From: Bryum argenteum
Taxonomy: Eukaryota > Streptophyta > Bryopsida > Bryales > Bryaceae
Direction of reading: 5' to 3'
Assembly: GCA_037043015.1 (NCBI GenBank)
Contig: CM073330.1
Coordinates: 12,976,512 to 13,040,511 of the forward strand
Length of the DNA: 64,000 nt
Shown here piece after piece: positions 54,689-64,000 of this stretch; the first letter of the stretch is position 1; each line of letters begins with the position of its first letter. Under the pieces are notes generated by a model that was not told the DNA's origin, made no database searches, and saw only the letters and a list, made by a program, of their open reading frames with translations. A program made the translations under genes and the position numbers.

Positions 54689-55894
54689 GGCAGAGCCCTA
54701 TGCTTCTAACAAAGAACGGATCTGGTAATCAAAGACTATGCTCCTACCAAAAGATTCTTTGATCATCTTAGAAGCGACATAGCTGAATACTTTCCTGCCT
54801 CAGTGAGAGCGTTTTCGGGGTCAAAGTTGCCTAAGACCAGCATTGGTTGCCGTCACGACAACAACCGTCTCATTAGAGAACATCTTGAGAAGCTGCGTAT
54901 CGTCTGCAGGTTCTCGCAGCTTCGATTCAACTATTTGAGCATGTATCCGTTTTCCAGTTTCATTTCGAAACGGAGCTCTGAGCATCAGTGTTTGAAATTT
55001 TCTTGCAGTGAAGAGATATTCGAACTTGACATCGTCCCCAATTGACGTGAAGGAGCTCTCGATTGTTCTGATTGCGGACAAACACTCATGTCCTCAAAGA
55101 TCAGTCTCACCCTTCCACCATGTACTATGGATTCCAATGGTGATCATTGCCAGTGTGCACGAAAATCGACGTGTAAATCTTGACATGTCTTTCTCCACGG
55201 CCTCCAAGGATGGTATGTAAACACTTACTGCTTCGTTTCTGTACAGTACAGTCTCCGTTGCTTCACAGACCATTGATATCTACTTACTGTCTTGAAAGTT
55301 CACAATGACAAACCCAACCCCAAAAATCACGATAACGAATAATTTATTGCCTCCAAGGATGGTATGCTTACACTAAGTGCATCGTTTCTGTTCAATTTAG
55401 ATTGAACTCAGTTGCATCAGCTTGCCATACTCGTCTACACATTGTCTGAAAGTGCACAATGACAAATCCAATCCTAAAAACTTGACAATTGATACATGAA
55501 TGCCTTGAAGGATGGTATGCTTACACTCACTGCTTCATCTTTGTTTGATCTAGATTCAACTCATGCGATATACGTTTACTCATCGGCTGGTAGTTTACAT
55601 GGCAAATTCAACCCTTAAATATTGACATTTTTACTTCAATGCCTCAAGAATTGAGTGTTTGTACGTACTGCTTCATTTTTGTTCGATCTAATCTACTAGA
55701 TTGAACTTCGATTGCATCAACTTGCCGAGCATGTCAGTACACAGGAAAACAGTCCTACCAAAATTCTCTACAAAATTGAGTGGGCTGTGCAGTTGAGGCA
55801 CGAAATTGCACACCTACAGGTCGATTATGGCCGGAAGCAGGTGTAAACAAGGGCAGCTGTTTGCAACAAGTGCAACGATTATGGCAGGAGGTTA
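54689..55894. other. Spacer between CutC and dynein genes
   Basis: The two genes lie in the same direction. No other gene is seen. Most of the right half is the tandem repeat listed separately. Confidence 0.5.
55195..55740. repeat. Diverged tandem repeat, about 150-bp unit, four copies
   Basis: CCTCCAAGGATGGTATG followed by ACTTACTGCTTCGTTTCTG recurs with starts near 55202, 55351, 55502 and 55641. Later copies are more diverged and each also carries a GATTGAACT...GCATCA...TTGCC segment. Non-coding. Confidence 0.75.
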
Positions 55895-58800
55895 TCAGTC
55901 GTTCAATGACAGAAGCATGGCAACTCCTCGGCGAACCCAATGATCCGGGTCCAGAATTGTGGGCAGCTCGCAATTGAAGACGAAGTTGGAGGAGTGACCC
56001 GTCGTTGCCAACACACCCCGCCGCTCCGATGTTCGATATAATGGACACATGTAACACCTCTGATGTCTCTTCTCCGCCATCGTTGTGGGAAACAACCACA
56101 ACATGGGCGCCTCCGAGAACAAAACCTGCACAACAGTCAACATCCAGACCTCGTTCAGAATCAGCCAAATGTTTCACAGGAGCATAAATGTCGCAGAAAG
56201 CTTTGATACCTTCTCAAAAGACTCCATGACAGACATCTCGCCGTCATCCCAACGGGCGCCATTCATAAACATTCCATAAACGTAGCACCCATCCTCGGGT
56301 TTCTTGCTGTAGTCTCCGGATTTCTTCAAGGTGTTGAACTCGAAGCAGACGGTATCGATGGGGATTCGATACTTTCTGGCGTAGTTCTGCAGCACGCCGG
56401 TGAGAAAGGCGTGCGTGAAGTAGAAGCCACTGATCCAGAACTGCACGGGAGGGCCGTGGTCCATCCAGTCCTGCAGCATCTTCAGCCTCGCCACCAGATC
56501 GTTGAAGTAGCTCCCCAGCGGCATCATGGTCGGGTAGCTGGCCGGAGCCCACAGGACCGGCATCTTCTGGTTGAAGAAGTTCACCGACAGCGTCTCAATG
56601 GCCGCCGACATCACCACCAGCCCCTGCAGTGCCTTTTTTAGTGTCCCCAAGCTCGCCCGGATCACCTGCCATGCTCCAAATCAAAGTCTGAGTAACCCCA
56701 TTTTGAGAATCATCGAAAGAGTATCAAGGTTCGACACAGTCACGTACATCGGTAAGCTTGTTGAAGCGGACCATCTCTTGCACAAGCACGGAGTTCATGC
56801 TCTCCTCGTAGCGCACAGGGTACATGAATCGGGTCAGCTCCAGATCAAATGCAGGTGGCAGCCTATTCAACTGATCCACCACCATCTCCATGATGATACT
56901 CTCCCGGCTTCTTCCTCCGCCTGTTCTACTTTGGGCCTGCAACAACAGTTGAGCTTCAGTTTCTTTCTTTCTTTCCCATTGAATATGTGAACAGGAGGAC
57001 GAGAAGGTTGTGAGACCTGAGTGGAGCGAATGGAAAGCAGGAGCAGGTCCACTTCTTGTTGGTCCTTGGTGATGTCTGCATTTTCATGCAGGCCAAAGAC
57101 TTCCGGAGTGGCCAGCAGAGGAAACCTCTTCACATGTTCAATGTACTCCTCCCATGCGCAATCTTCAGGGACGGTGTAGATGCCGGAGGGCGAAAGTTTG
57201 TACTCATGGTCCGTTAGAATCTCTGGCTTGTAGATGACCGCTAGGATGCTGATGAGCGTCCTTCGGTCGTGCGAGTCCGTCACCCTGCCACCGTAGTTAC
57301 ACTCTCCCGTCACGTAATTCAGTGCCTGCACTCAGTTTTTGAGTTTAGTTACTGATTTGTGCTGGTTTGTCACAAAATGTGTATTTTGCAGGAACAGCTT
57401 GAAGTTGATGTACCTTCCATGGAACGACATCAGGCCATTCGATGAGAAACGATTGCAGCTGTCTCATACTGATTTTCAGGTCAGGATCACTGAATTGGTA
57501 AGGAATATTCCATCCGAGAGGGCCGAACTTGACACGCTCTTGCACTGCTGCATGGAAAAAGCAAAGACCAAACAACATCTTTCTCCATGTTGGCGCTTTG
57601 TCGCCGTCGATCTCGTAGAAAAACTTTGGATCATTGATAGGATAACTCGAATAACTCTGATCAACCCGCATTCGTTGACAAGGTTAGTAACGGTTGAGTT
57701 TATGAGCCTCGAGGCTCTGCCTTCACTCTCACGCAAATCATTTCCTGCCGGTACAATGCTCTGTATCCCAGGTACTTACTTGAATCATGTTGGCTCGCAG
57801 TCCTTTGGGCGACTCATTTGTCATTTTGACTCCATTTTGGAGAATAGAAACTGGAAACTGGTCTGAAGGGTAGCTGGTGAGCCAGAGCCGGAACATCACA
57901 TTCGTCGTCTCCGAAGTGAGCTCCTCGCAGATCTTCTCCAGAGAAGGCATCCATGAAGGCGCCAGGTGACAGTTTTGCAGCACCACCCAGTCCCCATTCC
58001 TTGTTCCATTTGCAATCAGCTCTGCTGCCTTGGGACCTTGCCCTTGCCCCAGAGAGATCGTAATCACCTGTTGGTTGAATCAAATCAAACAGTGAGCAGA
58101 ATTCTCTACAACCTATCATTCGACGATTTTACTACAGAATGCCGGAGCAGTACCTCGTGGGCGTCTTCTTCGGCGTATTTGAGGAGAGCAGCCATGGGAT
58201 CTGACCCGGGGGAGAGCATGAAAATGAGGGGAATGAGGGCATTGGAATCGCCGAATGCGCCTGCCAAGTTGAACCCAGGAGGCTCGATGTAGCGTTGTCC
58301 CATGGCATCCAGCAGGTAGCTATTCACAGCTCCCACCAGTTTGTCCGGTCGTAACACACGGATCACCAGCAGCCTCCGGAAGATGGATATCTTGCTCGGC
58401 CAGTTCTCAGGCATGAGCTCGTTATACGGCTCCTGGCAGTTGTAGAAACCCTGCCATCCTGTCGTGTTTTTGGCGAACGAGTCGGACAGTCCCTGCCACA
58501 TGCAACCCAATCCTTATACTCGTGACTTCTCTTAAAGCAACAACATTCAAAGTAATGGTAATGTTGGTACCGCAAATGCTGGCAGCTTGGAGAGCCAGAC
58601 CATTTCGTTCCATAGCTTATCGGACAGCCATTTGGAAGGGTTTGGGTCGGGGACTTTGGCAGTGGACGATGGGCCAGCGAGGAAGAACGTCCACTCGTCC
58701 TGATCCAAGGTCCCCTCCCGTGACATGTTGGTTGAATTGATGAGCAACGACAGCAGCATCTTGTCTTTCTCAAACAGACTCCGAGAAAGGTTGCAATACA

Positions 58801-61800
58801 GCAGATACTGGAAGTAGTCGTTCAGAATGCTGATGCGTTTTGGAAGGTCCCTCGACTTCTCTGACTTCACCATCGCGTTGTTGAACAGTGTTAAGTACCT
58901 GCACAATTCCATTTCTCTTCATTCCATGCTTTATCGAGTTTTACAGGAGGTTTTTACAGGGGATGCGCACGTTAGAGCTTACCATGTGAGAGAATACTGG
59001 TACATGGGATCGATGTTGGCAAGAGAAGAGACGGTGAAAAAGAGAGCTGACACATGCTGAGCCACAGGGACGTAGCCCAAGCGCGCTGTATCGATCTTGG
59101 CCTCTGTCACCACTGCAATCTTCTGTTTCTCGGAGATTTCCGTGGACAACACTTTGGACGACGAGATGATATTGATGGCCGTTTCGTCTTCCAGGATATT
59201 GCCCTCCGCACTTGACAACACCTGCCAACCTCTACATTCTTTGAGAAACATTCATCGTGAAACCTCAAAGTTTGGAATGAGACCAGTGTAAGATTTGACG
59301 TAGTACCTCTATAATTCGGTCCTCAGTTTCTTTCAGTTGCTTAGCATTCTCAGCACCCTGCAATACGAGCTGCGTTTTCTCTTCCTCCAAATCAGGTCTC
59401 TCATGCTTCACAGCCTCACCCAACAACTGATCTTGCAAACCCTCAGGCGTAATCATGAAATTCAGCAGTGTCACTTTCACTGCAACCTGCATACGAACAA
59501 GTCGTTTGTATTGAAAGCATCCATAACTCTGTCCAGGAGGTTACTTCTACTGTAAGAGTTTCATATTCTGGAAAAACGACATTAATGTGTGGCAAGCTAT
59601 CGATTTACAAGTACTCGGATTAAGCACTTCATTGATAATCTAAGTAGAAGTTGAACCTCTGGGAAATAATGCGGATTTCGTAGTTTAGTAGTGATGTAGA
59701 ACTTGAACTTCGGATTGTACTCAAGGATGTTGTCTCCTAATTTGATCTGGTACGAGCCACCAGCTTTGAAAATGGCTTTCTTGAGCACAGGCTCTAAAGC
59801 TGGATCAAGCTCTTCAAGGACGTTCTCAAGGAGCAAAGGGAAGCCGAATTGCAGGCAAGCTTCGAGTTTACGCATGAAATCTCCATCACTCAGCTTCATG
59901 GCTTGTAAGTTGTTCGCTTTCTCTTTATTCTGCGTCAATCATCAAAATGCACGCTTCCTCATCAAATACGACGGTCTACATGCAATTTGTATTATGTATT
60001 CTCAATAGAAAGATAGAGCAATTGATGTATGATTAGTGAGTACTCTGATCCATTTGTTGGCTTGGCCCTGGGGATCGATCAGCAACGGCCATCGCCGAGC
60101 TACACTCATGATGATAGCATTATCGATGGAGAAGTTGTCATTGGGAAGGCCAGAAATCACCCAGTCACGAATGATCACGGGGTCACCGAGAATTTTGGCC
60201 AACGAAAACTCTTCTGAGCAAGGAATTTCGTAGCCTCGACAGGCCGTGTCCCAATCCTTGAGCGTGCTTTCCCGGTAAGCAGTACTCACAGCCCCAAGGT
60301 AAGCAATGTACCCAGACGACAACAAGACGTCGCCCATCAGGTTTATGTACTGCACTCCTAAATCCTTTATAATCTGTGTCCACCGAACCTTCTCGCCTCC
60401 TAACCCATTTATAAGCTGCGCTGCTCTTGTAAGTTTCTGCAATGCCAAGCTTTCCATCTCAGAACCATACCAACAGCGTATGCCATATTCTACTCAACCT
60501 GAACTTCTCTGTAAAATTTGGACTGAAACAGATTTTGGCTTTTCCTATCTCCGAATGGTTCATATCTTGTTTACACAACCATCGGAGGAGCCCTACATTC
60601 TGGACTGCTCGAAGTCTATAAGTAGTGTAATACTTCTGAACTGCTCGAGTCTAGGAGTTATATCTGATATAGTTGCTTCTGTATAAGAAAAAGCTTGGTG
60701 ATGAGATAATTAGTACGTTTTCGCAATTCAGGACTTCGGCTTCGAGAGCAGCTTTCTCTTCTCCTTTTTGTCGTAGTTGCTCTTGAAGCTCAGCCAGCTT
60801 CTCCTGCACTTGTTTGAGAATCGCTTTCTTTGCAGCCAGTGCTGCCTGGAGCTCCTCGAATTCGGCGTTTGCAGCAGCAAGCTTCGCCTTCTTCGGTGCC
60901 ACTATCTGTAAAGAATCGAAACCAGGTGCTCATTCTCTGATACATTACTCCTGCTCTTCCTACTACAAAACAGTTTTTGTTTGATAGCATTGATTGCAGG
61001 TTTGAGTGATTTACCTTGTTCACTTTATCATAGCTTTCCATAGCACGAATCCAACAGCACAGTCCATACGCTGCCTTGGAGGCCTTCTTTACAGTAGCAG
61101 GTTCGAAATTGGGATCAGCAATGTAAGGTCGAATTTGGACCATGAGAGCCTCGGACATGTTATCTTTATCGTATGTTTTCAGTGATGCAAGGAAGTTGTT
61201 ATCTGCCAACATTTGCTGCGCTGGTCCCCAGTAATCGATCATCTTAGACCCGGGTTTATTAGGATCTGGAATCTTCCTATACGCCACCTGCAATACAAAA
61301 CACATATGTAAATTATACATGTCCATTTCCGGGATCCAAATTTCAATATCAGGATTATGAGTGTACCCCTTTCATGATACAACAGGCCTCCATAACAAGC
61401 TTGACAGCTGCAGGAGGATTCTTCATGGCCTTCACTTCAGTGATATCGGCTTTCGTGAGGGTATCCAAGGCAGCAAGGGCAGCATTCAACATGGGCATCG
61501 CCTATGCAAAATCAATTAACAGTAAGTCAGCTTGTAACCAACAAATGCTCCATGGAATGCGATGTGATTAAGCATGTGTATTGATGGTTGTACAGATTTT
61601 GACTACAGTGAGTTTCCTGCACTTGTCTCTATTCACTACTCTTATATGTGTTCTGCAGATATGTGTACTTACCACAGCAAGCTCAGCCTCACAATCATCT
61701 TTGATGGCTTTGGCCTCCCCGGCTTTGATATTGGCAATGGCTTCCTCTGCCTCAACAATTGCACGAGTGGCTTCGGCTTCCTTGGTATCTCGATCAATTT

Positions 61801-63713
61801 GTGCCAGAAGAATGTTCGTATCTTCCGCGGTCTTGAGCAGAATCGGCTGCAGATCTTCCAACTCCTGCTTCATCACCGTCACTTGACCCTCCGCGAAGAA
61901 GACCTTCTCCAGTCCCATCTGCACATCCACTCATGGCGGATAACCCATCTTGTGATATCGAAAGTGCACCAATTTCTTTACATTCTCATCAAGATTCAGA
62001 AAATTAAGGCTGGTTTGAGAGTACCGCGTATCTGTTTCGGACGCGGTCAACCTCTGTGCGCTTGAGATGCAGAAGGTCTTTGTACGTAGCCAGAAGCTCC
62101 AGGTACGAGGTGGGAGTTACGTATATGTACCGCCCTTGCTCTTGGAGGAACGCAGCAGACAAAGCAGAGCCTCGAGTGTGAAACCTCATGCACATATCTC
62201 GCACCGCCAAGTGATATTTCTCGTCGATGCCAATCTGCACGCCAACCATTGATCACTCAACACCCTCGAAAAAGTAATCCACATCCACATCCTTTGGATG
62301 TCATCAACTTATGGAGGAGGAGGAGGTACATAGCAAGCTCTCAATAATCTTTTGGCAACAATCCTCAGGTGAGTTCCACAACAACTGCTCGATCGGATTG
62401 TCATGAAAAGAGTACATAAACATGTGATCCTTCTCATGTCTATCCGAATTTGGCACAATCGTCAGCATGCTCAGAACAATCCAGTGAGTGAGGATGATGA
62501 GCAGCTTACAGAGGCAACAAAATTGGTGGCGACGGAGCGCAGAGCCTCTTCAGGCCATTCACTGAACCAGTCGATAGTGCAGCAATTCACGAGTGAAGGG
62601 AACATACGCAGGCGAGTGCGAAAGGCATCTCCGAAGGGACTCATGGCAATCACCATGTGGAGGTTGGTTCGGCACTGGTCTACGAAATAGAGGTACAGCT
62701 CTGCTATGGAACCATCCCGGCCGGCTTTCTTCGCTCGGTTTCGCACTGCATCTAGCAATGGCATGATCTCGTCTTTTGGGTACAGATTCGGCACCTGCAA
62801 GATTGAGCAAGTGTCGGTAGAATTCTTTGTCCATGTTTCAGTTTTTCAATTCAAAGTTGTAAGATCAAGTATGTTAATACCTCGCCTGTGTTGAGGATGT
62901 TGTTGATATCTTCCAGAAATTGCTCCAACTTCAGCTGTGTGTCGTTGAATAGAAATACTGTGGGCATGTTGTCTGCCCCTGCTTTTTTCAGTACCAACTG
63001 TGAATGAAGGCATATACAAACGTTAATGAACCACTCGAATATTCCATTTTGACATTCTACCATTTTTGTCACAATGGCATATTTGGTTAGGTTTCCAAAA
63101 TGACACCTCCAATGTTGTTACAGAGCACCTATTGCTTCTTTGTAGTATCACTTATCCATCAGGGTTGTCTTATCAGTCAAAATTCCTATTCATTTGTCAC
63201 ACACAATTTAGATGAGATATACATCTAAGACGTCTTCAATCTCATCTAAATTGTGTCTAACTGTAAATGAATAGGAATTTTGTCTAATAAGACAACACTG
63301 CTATCCATGTAATATCATCCTCTCATTTTGTTGAATTCTAACCCCGTGAAAGTGTCATTATAGTGGAATATTGTCTATTTATTGGAATTGAGGTTTTTGT
63401 ATGAAGGTTGGGTACCTTGAGATCTTCACACCATTCTAGAATGCCATAGAGTTTTGTGATTTCGACTTGGAAAAGACCGAATCCAGCCATAGATGTGGCA
63501 AGTCGAGTGAGAGATTGGCGACCACCACCTCCCACTCCTACCAAGAGTGCATTACCAAAAGGTTGCCTGATAATGCGACTAATTCGTAGAACATGTTGTG
63601 CGGCGTATGTGAAAAGTACAAGATGCATGGGGCTTCTTGTTTGTGCATTAAATTCATTCAATCCTTCATGAAGCATTTGTAACAATTTGACATGGTCACT
63701 AATCTCTTCGTAC
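55895..63713 (-). CDS. Axonemal dynein heavy chain, C-terminal part (inner-arm type), truncated by the window
   Basis: Twenty exons join into 1739 residues without a break: 63713-63416, 62997-62882, 62794-62510, 62234-62025, 61918-61673, 61501-61366, 61287-61015, 60905-60717, 60436-60044, 59929-59657, 59486-59307, 59221-58983, 58898-58571, 58492-58154, 58067-57780, 57656-57414, 57325-57017, 56936-56748, 56665-56210 and 56125-55895. Order of parts: AAA4 P-loop ([11 protein letters not shown]), stalk coiled coil 1, microtubule-binding tip (near [15 protein letters not shown]), coiled coil 2, AAA5 ([30 protein letters not shown]), AAA6 ([26 protein letters not shown]-type block) and the C-terminal cap ([29 protein letters not shown]). 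It is the motor of sperm flagella. The cap resembles single-headed inner-arm chains (DNAH3/7/12 group). Upstream exons lie beyond the window. Confidence 0.93.
63050..63390. mobile_element. MITE with long hairpin in a dynein intron
   Basis: The intron 62998-63415 contains two arms, 63164-63221 and 63240-63296, that are near-perfect inverses (TTGTCTTATCAGTCAAAATT against AATTTTGTCTAATAAGACAA, continuing to ACACAATTTAGATGAGAT). The hairpin is surrounded by words such as AATGACAC and CAATTCCAATAA that recall the MITE at 30512. The ends given are approximate. Confidence 0.65.
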
Positions 63714-63800
63714 CTGCAAGTCAACAATATAAAAATATTACAATATTAGCTCTTGCAAACAAAAAACATTATGCCTCTTAAAGATATAAACAAAATAGTC

Positions 63801-64000
63801 TTAAGATTTACCGTTGGAGTTTTATGAGGTTGAAATTGGGTTATAAGGGTTTTGGAGAGCTAATCTCACTCCACTTTGAACATTATGATCTCATAATTAG
63901 ATAATAATAACTGAAATGGAACTTGAAGATCCCGCGGTTGGGTCAATGTTCAATATACTTCTGATAGTGAGGCTTATGAGGCCTAAATTGCAAGAGATTG
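63801..64000. repeat. Diverged copy of the piggyBac-like MITE family, cut by the window end
   Basis: CACTTTGAACATTATGATCTCATAATTAGAT and GAACTTGAAGATCCCGCGGTTG-type words align with the middle of the MITEs at 5530 and 7849. I cannot see a TTAA-CCCC end. It lies in an intron of the dynein gene. Confidence 0.45.

Noticed and set aside
1-64000. CRISPR arrays, operons or bacterial origins
   Set aside because: Introns, transposon types and gene families show plant nuclear DNA; the direct repeats seen are minisatellites or tandem duplications.

Overview
The window is nuclear DNA of a land plant. F-box/PP2, GDU-like, LEA2 and purple acid phosphatase genes are typical plant families. An axonemal dynein heavy chain means swimming sperm, so seed plants other than cycads and ginkgo are excluded. 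Many introns are only 70-130 bases, which is reminiscent of the lycophyte Selaginella, but this is an inference and a bryophyte or fern is not ruled out by sequence alone.

Layout. 1-9.1 kb is gene-free and transposon-rich: a non-autonomous CACTA element, two short piggyBac-like MITEs and a Stowaway-like MITE. 9.1-9.7 kb holds a glutamine-dumper-like gene (+). 9.9-23.7 kb is a head-to-tail triplication (unit about 5 kb) of a minus-strand gene for a signal-peptide / VWA / Cache-like / single-TM protein that resembles animal calcium-channel alpha2delta and CACHD1 subunits. Copy 3 can be spliced into one complete frame of 631 codons; copies 1 and 2 carry splice or frame problems. The repeat unit also carries copies of the 5-prime region of a purple acid phosphatase gene whose complete version follows at 25.9-28.4 kb (+). 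28.4-31.3 kb is nested transposon debris. 32.0-32.6 kb is an LEA2/NHL gene. 35.3-41.7 kb is a complete-looking piggyBac transposon with terminal inverted repeats, a TTAA flank, an intact DDD triad and a nested tRNA-derived SINE.

42.6-63.7 kb is gene-dense and ordinary: F-box PP2-B-like (+), a SAP-domain protein like zinc-finger protein C3H62 (+), ribosomal protein L15 (+, 4 exons), a two-finger C2HC protein (ZC2HC1-like, +, 6 exons), CutC (-), and the C-terminal 1739 codons of an inner-arm-type dynein heavy chain (-, 20 exons, 5-prime end beyond the window).

Most striking are (i) the plant alpha2delta-like gene array, with a mosaic third copy and compensating indels, and (ii) the piggyBac element together with small TTAA-flanked relatives elsewhere in the window. 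Exon coordinates were read by eye from splice signals and frame continuity. No database search was possible.
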